Shown here piece by piece: positions 12,240 through 23,100 of a stretch of 64,000 nucleotides of DNA (position 1 is its first letter; every line of letters begins with the position of its first letter). The position numbers and the translations under genes are program-made. The notes beneath the pieces are model-generated. The model searched no databases. It saw only the letters and a list, made by a program, of their open reading frames with translations, and was not told the origin of the DNA. The DNA comes from Heracleum sosnowskyi (Eukaryota; Streptophyta; Magnoliopsida; Apiales; Apiaceae): positions 132,005,228 to 132,069,227 of the forward strand of contig CM061235.1 in the NCBI GenBank assembly GCA_030848705.1, given 5' to 3'.

Positions 12240-12518
12240 ATGGCATACAAATGCTATTGTGGAAATTGGGCTGTGGAGAGGACTTCTCGGACAGATGCAA
12301 ATGCGGGTCGAAGATTTCTTGGATGTACTCTTGGTAGTCGTGGTTGTGGGTTTTTTAGGTGGGTTGATGACTGCATAAGGTGTAGGTGTCTGCAAGTTGA
12401 ATTGGAGAATATGAGGTTGCAAGCAAGAAAATGGAAGCTCTGTTTCTTCTTTGTAGTGTTCTTGTTTTTCATTTTTTTTGTCTGGAATGTACCTTCTGTT
12501 GAAGATGTTAAGGAATAA
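12240..12518 (+). CDS. Small GRF-type zinc finger protein with C-terminal membrane segment (MULE accessory gene)
   Basis: A single-exon frame of 92 aa starting 154 bp inside the left TIR. Residues 5-44 fit a GRF zinc finger: CYCG (Cys5, Cys7), a TSRTDANAGRRF core with Cys29, then GCGFFRWVD with Cys36. A Leu/Glu helix follows and then a very hydrophobic stretch (about 66-88, Phe/Val-rich), probably a membrane anchor or tail. GRF fingers are nucleic-acid-binding zinc motifs known in topoisomerase III and APE2-type proteins. The gene is convergent with the transposase and shares its element, so a role in transposition or host interaction is possible but is inference. No stop or frameshift. Confidence 0.75.
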   Translation: MAYKCYCGNWAVERTSRTDANAGRRFLGCTLGSRGCGFFRWVDDCIRCRCLQVELENMRLQARKWKLCFFFVVFLFFIFFVWNVPSVEDVKE

Positions 12519-12840
12519 GTTTACTGAATCATGTAATGGCTTCATTGTGATGTGAGAAGATTTAATGGATTTCACTAATTAAGCCTTTCAAAAATAAGTA
12601 AAGCATACAATGTTTCACTGGCACAATGTCAAAGTGTTTACTTCCAAAGCTGTCATTATACAATGTTGGCCACAAAATAGCTGTTTCACTGACACAATAT
12701 TTGAAGGCTTCAAGCCGTTAATACTAGCTATTACACAACCCAACAACCATTTGACTTGCAAAATGTCATGCACAACAACTACAAACTAACATCCCCAACC
12801 AAAAGTATGACAGTCATAAATATGTAGAAACTATCAATCT
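12519..12840. other. Intergenic region between the two convergent MULE genes
   Basis: About 320 bp separating the GRF stop from the transposase stop; it must hold the 3' ends of both transcripts. No other feature seen. Confidence 0.5.
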
Positions 12841-15800
12841 TCATCTCTTCCTTTTTGAGTTGTTTTTCCTGGTCTGATCAGCAAAGCCAGAGGTTGAGCT
12901 GCCTTGAGTTCCTTGACCTTGTCTATTATTCTGTTGCTGCTGCATCATTTGAGGTAAGGATTGTTGGTCTTGCTCTCTTGGCACATTGTTTGTAGAAGAA
13001 TTACCCCCCTGCTGCTGCTGTTTCTACACTTACACATAAAATACTGATTACAAATCTTTAAACATCTTAAAACATGTTAAACAAAGGTAATGCTTACAAT
13101 ATTACCTTAACTTTACAAGTCCTTGAATTGTGACCAGGTTGGTTGCATATTTTACACACACAAGTTGACTTAGCAATGATTGGCACAATCCCCTCCTCTA
13201 CAGCCTTTTTGATGGCATCATCTTTCTGAAAATAATAAAAAATGCAGTGTAACTAAACTTGTGATATTTTGTAAATAAATGTAGAAGATGGCTATTTACC
13301 TTCACTTCACAAGTTCGAGCATTGCGCCCCCTTGCTTTACAGTAGGTGCAATTCACTACTGTGCCTACTTTGCTTAATTTGGTAGTATCATGAGCAATAT
13401 CATTCCTTGTGTTCCTTTTCTTCTTAGGCCTTCCTGCAGGTGTCTTGACATTGGGAGGCAAAGGCCTTGGCTCAGTTGCTGTTTGCCAAAATTCTGGGCC
13501 TACAATGGGCTCTAAGGTGCAACTGTACAGCTGTTTTGGAAATAAACATAATATACATAAGATAACAATTACTAGCATAAAATCACTAGCATAAAATTAC
13601 TAGCATAAAACTACCTTCATGTATAGTTCCTTGGAATAGCAATTATGTATATAATTCTCCCATGGTTCATTCCTAACAGCTATGCATGCACAAGCATGAT
13701 AGCAAGGAATTCCAGTAAGGTCCCATTTCCTACAAGTACAGCTTTTCTTGAACAAATCAACCACTAGTTCATGGCCACCATCTGTACAAGTGACTAAGTA
13801 TGTTGTGCCTCCAGACCAAGCAACAACACAATTACCAGCATATTGTATTGCCCTAATATTTCCACACACAAGCAACATATTAGTGAAATGAATATGTGAA
13901 AAACACTAGGTCATGAATTAATGGAAAATACTTACTTGTTTAGTTTTTTAAGTGCACTGGGGCATATTACAGTGTCCCTAACTGCCAATTTATCTCTTCT
14001 GACTTGAATCCTTTTCATGACAGATTTGTGCAATTCCCTAAACATGGTTATGATTGGCAAGTCCCTAAATTTTCTTATGCTGCTATTGAACACTTCACAA
14101 TGATTGTTTACAAACATATCACTGTGAACATGTGTCCTAAAGGCAGCTCTTGTCCATTGTGTCTTTGGCTTTGCAGAAACCCACTCATGGCATTTAGGTG
14201 CAATCTTTCAAAAACAGTTAATACATGAGCTAAAGGCATTTAAGTAGATAAGACATGACATGACTGATAACATGAATATATGTACCTCCTTCATTTTGTT
14301 CATGTGTAAATTAAACTCCCAATCAGTACTAGATCTTGCTGCTTTCCAGAGAAGCTGTCTCAATGCAATGCCCTTGAATTCCTTGTGCATGTTCTGATAC
14401 AAATGCATAACACAGAATCTGTGTTCTGCATTTGGTACAACATCTTCCAGTGCATTTATCAGTCCCTACATGCCATCAACAAACAAATTAGTATGTACCA
14501 TAAAAGGCATATTTATTAGACAATCTATTTAATACAAGATCAAATCCACACACCTTCTGTCTATCAGATATGAAGGTCCATTCTGCATCATTTTGGATCT
14601 TTAAATCTTGGCTCACAAGATCCAAGAACCACTTCCAGGAATCAGTGGTTTCAGATTCCACAAATGCCCAAGCAATTGGGTACATGCCATTATTGGCATC
14701 TACTCCAACTGCTGCTAGTAGCTGTCCACCAAAGGGGCCTTTAAGATGGCAACCATCTAGCCCAACCAAATGTCTGCAGAACTGGGTAAAAGCATTTTTC
14801 AAGGGCCCCAAACATATATACATTCTCATAAACCTCCCACTCTCAGTCCCTGGCTCTGGATCTTCACATAAAATCTTAACAGTGCTTTCAGGGAGTACCC
14901 TCTTCAACTCATAAGCATAGTCCCATACTTGAGCAAATTGTGCTCTGTGAGTGCCATTTATCTTCAGCAATGCTCTTGTTTTGGCTCTATACACAGCATG
15001 TTTTGAGACCTCACATTTCAGATCATGAAAAATCTTCTTATGAAATGCAGCAATGGGCCATGTAGGGTTCATTCTGATTTCCTTCTCATAATGTTCAGCA
15101 AGCCACACTGAGTTAATTTGCTTCTGGTGGAATGTAGGCATGCACTTATGCTTACTCACTATAGACCTGATTTGATAAGTAGGAGTCTTATTAAATGGAG
15201 AAGCATACACACTCCATTTACAAGGCTTCTTACATACATACTTAACCTTCCTCCCATAATTCTTTACAAGTTCAACTGGCCTCCTTTCTAAGATTGCATG
15301 ATTCCTTACAGCTTTCCTAAAAATCTGAGAACTCTTAAACAACATACCTAGCTCTAAAACAGGCTTCTCCATATCTACCTCCTCATTGAACACTGGAAAG
15401 TTAGGCTCATCTTCATCTGTAGAATTTGCTGCCATTCTTTCCTCATCACTCCCTGCATACACACTCTCATCATCAGTATCAACATTGTCATCTTTCTGAG
15501 GTTCTTCTTCTTGGGGTATGTCTTCATCTTCAAACATAATTTTTTCAACATTTTTCTCAAACACAAGATCATCATCACTGTCATCTTTGTTTGAGGCATT
15601 TGAATGCCAACTTTCAGAATCACTATCACTCCTATTCAGTTCAAACTCATCACTATCTTCAGGTTCAGAAAAATCCTTGTATACACCCTCAAGATCCCTA
15701 AGCTCTTGTTCTTGATCAATTTCTTGTTGTGTAGAATCAGGGAAAGGGTTTTCAATATGAATTTCCTCTTGAGTAGGAATCCTATCATCTTGAACACTTA

Positions 15801-16137
15801 ATGGTCCACACATTTTGGTCACAAATACATCTACATACCTATTAGTCTTAGGCCTTTCCTTGTTATTTATCAGTGCACACATCAACATCAGCTCCTCGTC
15901 ACTTTCCAAGTCAAATAACCCTCTATCCATAGTAGTTCCCGGAAGCTTATACCATAATTTATAACAACCACCCATAGCTCCAATTTCAATTAACATATTG
16001 TTTATCTCTAAAAGGCTAATAGCATCAGAGTCACAAAAATCGACATAAACCAGTAAGCCTCCACTATATTTCTTAGGGTTATCTTCCAATTCACCATTAT
16101 AATACAATTTGATGGTGAAAAGCTCATCATCTGCCAT
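12841..16137 (-). CDS. MULE transposase (MURA-like), seven exons
   Basis: Minus-strand exons 16137-14554, 14465-14286, 14204-13936, 13852-13615, 13530-13300, 13225-13106 and 13023-12841 join with consistent phases into 934 aa. In order: a PB1-like N-terminal domain (about 8-105), an acidic linker (110-255), the MuDR DNA-binding domain (about 260-330, ending SKHKCMPTF), and the MULE RNase H-like catalytic domain with GLDGCHLKG (Asp461) and ISDRQKG (Asp525). Then come the region with NNHCEVFN, a SWIM zinc finger (CTCRKWDLTGIPCYHAC, C-x-C...C-x-H) in exon 4, a basic GRPKKKR stretch, two Cys-rich knuckle-like motifs (CTYCKARGRNARTC and CKICNQPGHNSRTC) and a Gln-rich, basic tail. The third catalytic acid was not assigned. 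This enzyme class excises and inserts the element, acting on the TIRs. All frames are open. An exon-1 model that runs on to 14488 merely reads into intron 1. Confidence 0.9.
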
Positions 16138-16706
16138 TTCAAATTAAATATCCATTTTAAATTCAGTAAAACACTTTAAATCACAGTTTAACTCACACTT
16201 AAAATCACACTTAAAGAAGAAGAAGAATAGTACAATTTCAGGCTTAGTTCAACACAACAAATCATGAACAAAATACATACACAATATGATACAGGGGCGA
16301 CTCGATTTGAACTCGAATAACGAAAATAAACTACAAAACATACATTATCACATAATACATACACATTTTCATGTTTGGATCACAAAATCCCCAAATTTTC
16401 AGACCCCGATGAACACAATATGCATGCAAATAAAAAGATCAGTAGTTACCGCAATATTCTGGACATTCGTACGGTTTGTAAACATCTTGATCTTCCTTGG
16501 GCCTTATAATCCACGCCATTATGCACTACTCTTATTCTCACTTGTTGCCGCAATTAGTTTGGTTTAGGGTTTTTTCAGATAAAGAAAGGGAGGAATGAGG
16601 GTTTAATTTGGAGGGAGTCTTGGTGCACAATAATTGAGGGGTTAAGGTTGTACAAAACGTGAATTTACCAGTTTAGCCCTTCTACTTTATTAAAATATTT
16701 AAAAAC
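16138..16706 (-). promoter_or_regulatory. Transposase leader and promoter region
   Basis: About 570 bp between the transposase ATG and the right TIR. It has no coding potential that stands out (a 93-codon plus-strand frame at 16286-16567 lacks motifs). Transcription presumably starts here or in the TIR; no TATA box is assigned. Confidence 0.35.
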
Positions 16707-16849
16707 TTAACGTCCGTTTGACATTTTTTGACGGAAGCCATGCGGGTGCTTTAAAATTTATACTTGAGTCACGCGGGCGCCTATTATTATAGATAAGCCA
16801 TTTCTGTGCAAAAAAATTATAACTCAAGCCATCTTCGTGCAATTAAGTC
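16707..16849. repeat. MULE right terminal inverted repeat
   Basis: 143 bp, inverted copy of 11944-12086 with two differences (one C/T and one A/G), ending ...GCAATTAAGTC. Confidence 0.92.
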
Positions 16850-16858
16850 AAAAAGATA
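16850..16858. repeat. MULE target-site duplication, right copy
   Basis: AAAAAGATA, identical to 11935-11943. Confidence 0.9.
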
Positions 16859-17106
16859 CGACAAAAAAAATAATAAAAGAAAATTAAGATAGCAAATGAC
16901 AAGGGCTGCTTTAATCCGGTTGCTTTTTAATATACAACTAGATGAATTTAACTGTAGAAGACTGGCATAATCCTCCAATACAATAATCATGGAGGATCTG
17001 CCGACACATTTACAAAATGACTGGACAAGTACAAGACAGCCTTCACAAATGGGTTAGCAACTAAAATTATACTAGTAACCAACTGTGCAGGATCTTCAAC
17101 GTTATC

Positions 17107-20100
17107 TCACTTATCAACAGGTGCTGTATCAGGAACAGTTGAATTTTGGCCATCTTTCTTGTTCTTGTCAGTCATTGTAGACATGCTTCCACTTCGGGAT
17201 GTAGCCAATTCCTTTAATTCTGGCATAGTCGCAGGGGAAGACATTCCTTCTTCTATCGGAAGGGTTCGCTTTGAGCCGTCCAAAGCGACACCCAGAACTA
17301 TATTATCTTCCAACACAGATCTTGCTGCAGGTGCCTGCGCTTCTGGCAATCTCTCTGACTGCTTTGAAGAGGAGGTGGGTTGGTTAGCTTTGCTGCCAGA
17401 AGTTTCTACCACGGCTGACGAGGAATTATCAACTACAGTGTTCTGCAGAGCACCTTCCAAGCCTACATTTTTAGGTCGTTTCTTGGTAGAGTTGTTTTCT
17501 GTAACAGGGGAATCGGAGTTTGAGATTGAAACTTCTTCGGTCTTCGAAACTACCTTGGCTCCAGATTTTGACAAGGTTTTGTCTACAACTTTATCACCTG
17601 GCTTGACGTCATTAATAGCTGTTCCAGCAATTTTTTGGTCCTTTTTGATGTCAGGATTGGGCGTATCTCCAACAGTATAATCTGCTTTTGTATCTGATAA
17701 TGATGTTTCTTTCTCTTTGGAGTCTGAGGTTTGCTTTTCTTTGGTTTTAACATCTGATTGTCCACCCTTTACATCTGCCTGATTGTCAGGTGTAGTTCTT
17801 GCAACAGCTTTGTTGTCTTGCTCTGCATTAGTGCGTGCTGACCGAGTTTGAGGTTTGGTTTTATCTTCTCCGTTGATTTTGTATGATGGTTCAATTAAAA
17901 GTAATGGGCGGTTTGATGATGCTCTACCGCGAGTGAAGACTGAATCAGCAAATGGCATGCTATCCAAATCAGCATCACCATATATCTTTTGAACTGTACG
18001 AATAGGAGTAGCAAGACGAGCCCGGTGATGGCTAATAACTCTGAGGAGATCTAACAGTATAGCTTCCTGTTTTACATAATCCAAAATTTTGAATTCTATG
18101 AGATACCACTTCATTTATATGAACAAGAGGTTCTTAGACAAAACATTTTCAAAATACATTATAAAGCTAAAGTCACTGTTATTTATGGTTCACTGCATTT
18201 CAAGATTCAGAGAAGTGCAGCACAGTTTAGCTCCAAACAAGATTCATAAAGTTCTCTGCTTCAATTGTGGTGTCAAACAAAAAGGGCACTTAGATTCCGG
18301 TCTACATAGTACAACTGGCACTCAAATGCATAGTGCATAACTTCATGTTAGCCCAGCTTTAGGCAAATCATATCGCACTGAAGTGGAACTCAAAGAGAAA
18401 AATAGAAATTACCTTGACACACAGGTACTCTTCAAAATGTGATGTCTTGACAAAGCAGGATATCAGGACCTGTAATAGAAAACGAGCGAACATTGAATAC
18501 AACAATCAAGTACACCATAACAATACAGAATCAAAAGAATAAACCTTGGCTTTAAACCTTATCTTAATAACAGATATAAACATAAAATGCTGACACTTGA
18601 TTTGTACAGTATAATGAAAACAAGAAATTAACATATTTTTTCACAGGTCATTTCAAGTAAATCCAACAATGTTAACATTTGCCACCAATAATCATGTACA
18701 ACTTCATTGGTTTTCTTCTTACACTTAATCTACACATTAAATCCCGTCTCATATCAAGTAAATTTACTCAATCCAACAATAAAAGTAACATTTAGCCATC
18801 AGTACACACACACACATTTTTAATGATAGTTGATATATTTTTCATGTTGAGGGAGGAGAGGGGAGATTCAAATTCTAGATCTCTTTAAACACTGTAGTTG
18901 AACTGTGCATACACCCACATCTTTAATAATAGTTGAACTGTGTATACTTTTACTTGATCTTTAAGAGTAAGTTTGTTTTTGAAAGAAAAAAAACTGATAT
19001 GCATCACCTTAACTCGTATTCTGATGCAAGAGCAATTAGAGGTGTATTCACAATTCCCTTGATTGTTGCCTATTCTTTTTAATATTCCGCATAGAAACAT
19101 TAGCCTTTCCATTGATTTTCTTAGACACCGAGAAGTAACCTACTTCGTTTTTTAGTTAAACTCAAACCAGGTTAGCAACTATGATAAAGAAAGTTTCATC
19201 TGTCACTAATTTTCAGTTCACACCTTTAAATTCTGTCAATACTTTCTCCAAACAATATTGGATTTGAGATCACTATTCATTGTTGACACAAAAGACTAAA
19301 AACAATTATGGGTTTGTAATTTACCAGGTATCTCAAAGATAGCATAGCACCAAGCTGCCACAAACGATATTTACAAATGCATATCCCAATGCAGTTAAAT
19401 TTTTATAAACCTCTAATTACTATCTTGTTCAATATGAACATGAATATCCAACTTGGCATAATTTCTAGAGAACTATCTAATAAGATGTTAGCATAACAAA
19501 AATAGTATTCTATAGTCAATAAGTTAGAAGCAGTAATGTAGAATTTAGACGGACCATAAGTGCTTGATTTTCAGGATTAACATTCTCCAAAAACACTCTT
19601 CTGTGCAATTTCTGTTGTTCCACCTGAGGATTTTTTGCCAACACTTTCCGCATATCAGCAACAATACTCTGCAGAGTTAAACGGCATCAATACTTTATGG
19701 CTGGAATCAAAACTTATACATATACATTATCATTTATTAATAAAAATAAATAAATATTTCAGATATTACTAACATTAATCTTGTTGACGTCCAAGTGACT
19801 GATGGCCAGATGAGTTTTGATACGCCAATGAGATTTTTGTGTGAGATTTCTTACAATATTGACTGTAAACTTGTGATTTGGGATGTGAATAGCTTCACGG
19901 TCTTCTCCTCTTATTATCGTAGGTGACCACCACCCTACATGCTGCATGACATAACTAGGTCCATGTTACAGAGGCCTTGGAGCCCAGCTCAGCAATAATA
20001 ATAATATTAAACTTGCCATCATACAGTGAGTCCCACATAGCCATATAGGTAGTGACAAGAGTGTTTTTCAAGTGTGTTCGGGCTCAGTTTTCTTAAACAA

Positions 20101-23100
20101 GTACTTAAGGGAAGGCAGAAAACATATGCATGACAATGTATAATTTCAATTAGGATGCATAATCTCAATTACAACCAGAATTACTCTACATACCTCGACC
20201 GTACCAGACACTTCATAGCCTTCAATCTTTGTTTGAATCCACTCATTCACAATAAAAGGACGGGTTGCATGAATCATTACACTTGAAAGAAAATTTGTAA
20301 AAATCTGAAAGAAATCATTATAACAATTGTAAAAATATACAACTTAGAGAGGATATAGAAAAAGAAGAAAAGGAGGTTCATGTTTGGAAGATTGGAGGGG
20401 ATGACGCTGAAAAAAAATGCACAAATTGAAGGTTATATCAAACTTCATATATTAAAAGGAAAGGAAAGTAAAAGCCACCTCGCGCCCTGCTAGTGTCAGG
20501 AGAACTGTACCAAGACCTCCTGCAGTGAGCCATTTCTGGGTAGAAAAACCTAGCAATTCCATGAACAATGATACAGCAGCCACCCACACTGCACTGTATA
20601 CAGCTTTTCCAGCAAATTGAAATCCCATCTGCAATGATACTAGAAATCTTTATCTCTGCAGGAATAATAAGCCTAGAGAATACTGAAACCAAACAGTAGA
20701 TCTATTGTATAGACAGATAATAGCAAAGCACATATAATGATCGAGAACAAGATAAGAATTCCTTTGAAAAAAAGTAACCACTTGAATCATAAAGTCAGGT
20801 AAAATTTTACATCGATTTACGTAGAATCCATCTGCTCAAGCTGCAAAGAGCCTGCAGATTATAATGGTCCCTCGACATTTACTAGCGATTGCTTTATAGT
20901 GCCAACAAAGTGACAGCTATGCCCCATACTTCAAATTTCAAAGTTAAAAAATATTCAGGGTAGCCTAGTTTTAGAGGACTAGAGCTTTAAGCAATCAACG
21001 CTGGAATGTTGAAACTTGAAACTCTTTTATTTTCTTATTTACTGGGTTCCATGGGAACAGAGTAAGTTGACCCATATCACCACTAGACCATCATTGAAGT
21101 CTGAAGTAATTTAACAAATATGCCAGATAGTTAAAAATGTTTATAACTTTACATCCTAACCTAATATTGTAATTACAAGTAAAAAAGCACATACCCAAGA
21201 CATTTACTCCTTCATTGCGCACAACATATATAGCAATTTGACATTACAATAAAGGCATTTTTTAGAAGCACGACTATATAAATGAAAAAGAAGTCAAATG
21301 CAAAAAGGTTATCACGAGAAATAATAATTTATGAATGTGTTGGTTCTCTCCTTCGCCAATGGCCAGATGATCAATGCAATTTCTCATGAATCCGCTGGCT
21401 TCCAGACAACCTACTGATTTCTAGGAAGCACGGGTGCGGGTACGGGGGTGCGGGTGCGCGGTGCCGGGATACGAGAATTCGGTAAATTTCAAAATATGGG
21501 GATTCGGGTGCGGCGGGATACGGCAAATATTAAAATATAATAAATATATTTTATATATAAATTAATATTTGCATTGTAATTAAATAATAAAAAATATTAA
21601 TTTAATCAACCTTAATACTTAGAAGTTAAAATACATAATAAAAAGTGGTAATATGCCTAACCCACCTACTCAGCTGTCACTGTCAGCACATGGCAGTCGG
21701 TTAGCATATAGCAGGTATAATATGACAATTTCTTTTATTTGTAAAAATTAATAGTTATAGTCCAACACACAATAGCCCACACACAACGGTACACCCCTCC
21801 ACACAACATTACGCCCCCACATACACACACAACACATATACACATATATTACTCTGTAGTACACATCTCCCGGCTTCGAAGTTCGAACAAACACAGATCG
21901 GAGAAGACCAACGGTGACGACAACAGCTCTCTTTCTATCCTCTCAATCTTCTCTCTTAATTACGATTTATGCCATTCCCGCACCCCCTTTCCCGCACCCC
22001 CACGAATTGGAACAGTAAAATACGGGGACACGCCACGTGGCGCATCCCGTACGTATCTGGCCGCACCCCCGCGCGCCCCCGCACCCGAACGTGTATCCGG
22101 TGCGCAGTACGCTGGGTGGGTGCCGCACCCCTGCTTTCTAGACTGATTTAGATCATTAAGTATTTTACATTTTCACTCACTTTGAGGTTGTACTGGATAT
22201 GCAGTACAGGCTGATACAGTTATTGAGGTTTTCTCACATGATATATCATATAATACCTTCTCAACATCAGATTGGTATATCAGTTATATAAAAAGCAGTG
22301 AACATAATCAATTCTAACCTACATAAGCTCATATTATTATAACTAATGCCATTATATTACTGATGATAGAACAACAGATAATACTACTGATGATATAGAA
22401 CAGAGTTACTGATAATAGAAGAACAGAGAGACAATATTGATGTCATTAAACATACATTTCGTGTATCAGCAGAGTCATTTGTCTCCATATAATATTTCTG
22501 TGTTTGTTGAATGACACTGCAGTAGATGATTTAAAAAATAATCAGTCAATAAATGAACCCTGCTGAAAGAAGTTAATAACTCTAAATTCAGCAAAATTGT
22601 AATCTAATAGATAATAGAGAAATTTGACAAGAAACAATCTGGTCAGCCAGGGTAGATATATCAGAAGAACAAAAATCTAGACGTATAAAGAAACCATGCA
22701 ACAATGATGCTGATTCAGTGCGATTGTCAAACAATGGGTCAGGTGGACAACTATACAACTAACACTGAATTTTTTTTACAAAACATCGTAACAGTTTTTT
22801 GGTCTATCGAATCAAAATTGATCAATGACTTCATCAGGGACTTTCAAATTCATCAGGGACTTTTAAATTAATTATACTCACTGAAAAACAGTACTCTTAC
22901 CTTGATATACAATATGCAAAAGCTAGCACAGTTGACAGGGATCTCACAAAATTCAGAAGACGCTGCTTTACAATTTCACTAGCTTCTGACGGCAAGACCA
23001 CAGGATCCAATGCTCTATAATAGAAACAAATTTACACAAGTGTGTCAATAGAATTTGACGCTTTCAATTCAATGGTTGAATTTACTTATTCATCATGACT

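Larger units (their letters stand above)
11944..16849 (-). mobile_element. Complete, potentially autonomous Mutator-like element (MULE), 4906 bp
   Basis: The element is bounded by 143-bp terminal inverted repeats (11944-12086 and 16707-16849), starting GACTTAATTGCACGAAGATG, with only two mismatches seen by eye. A perfect 9-bp target duplication flanks it. Inside are two convergent genes: a seven-exon transposase on the minus strand (16137-12841) with no stop or frameshift, and a small GRF zinc-finger gene on the plus strand (12240-12518). High TIR identity, an intact target duplication and an open transposase all point to a fairly recent insertion. Confidence 0.93.

Noticed and set aside
12129..12575. 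148-codon minus-strand frame over the GRF gene
   Set aside because: Opposite-strand shadow; its residues show no motif whereas the plus-strand frame has a clean GRF finger.
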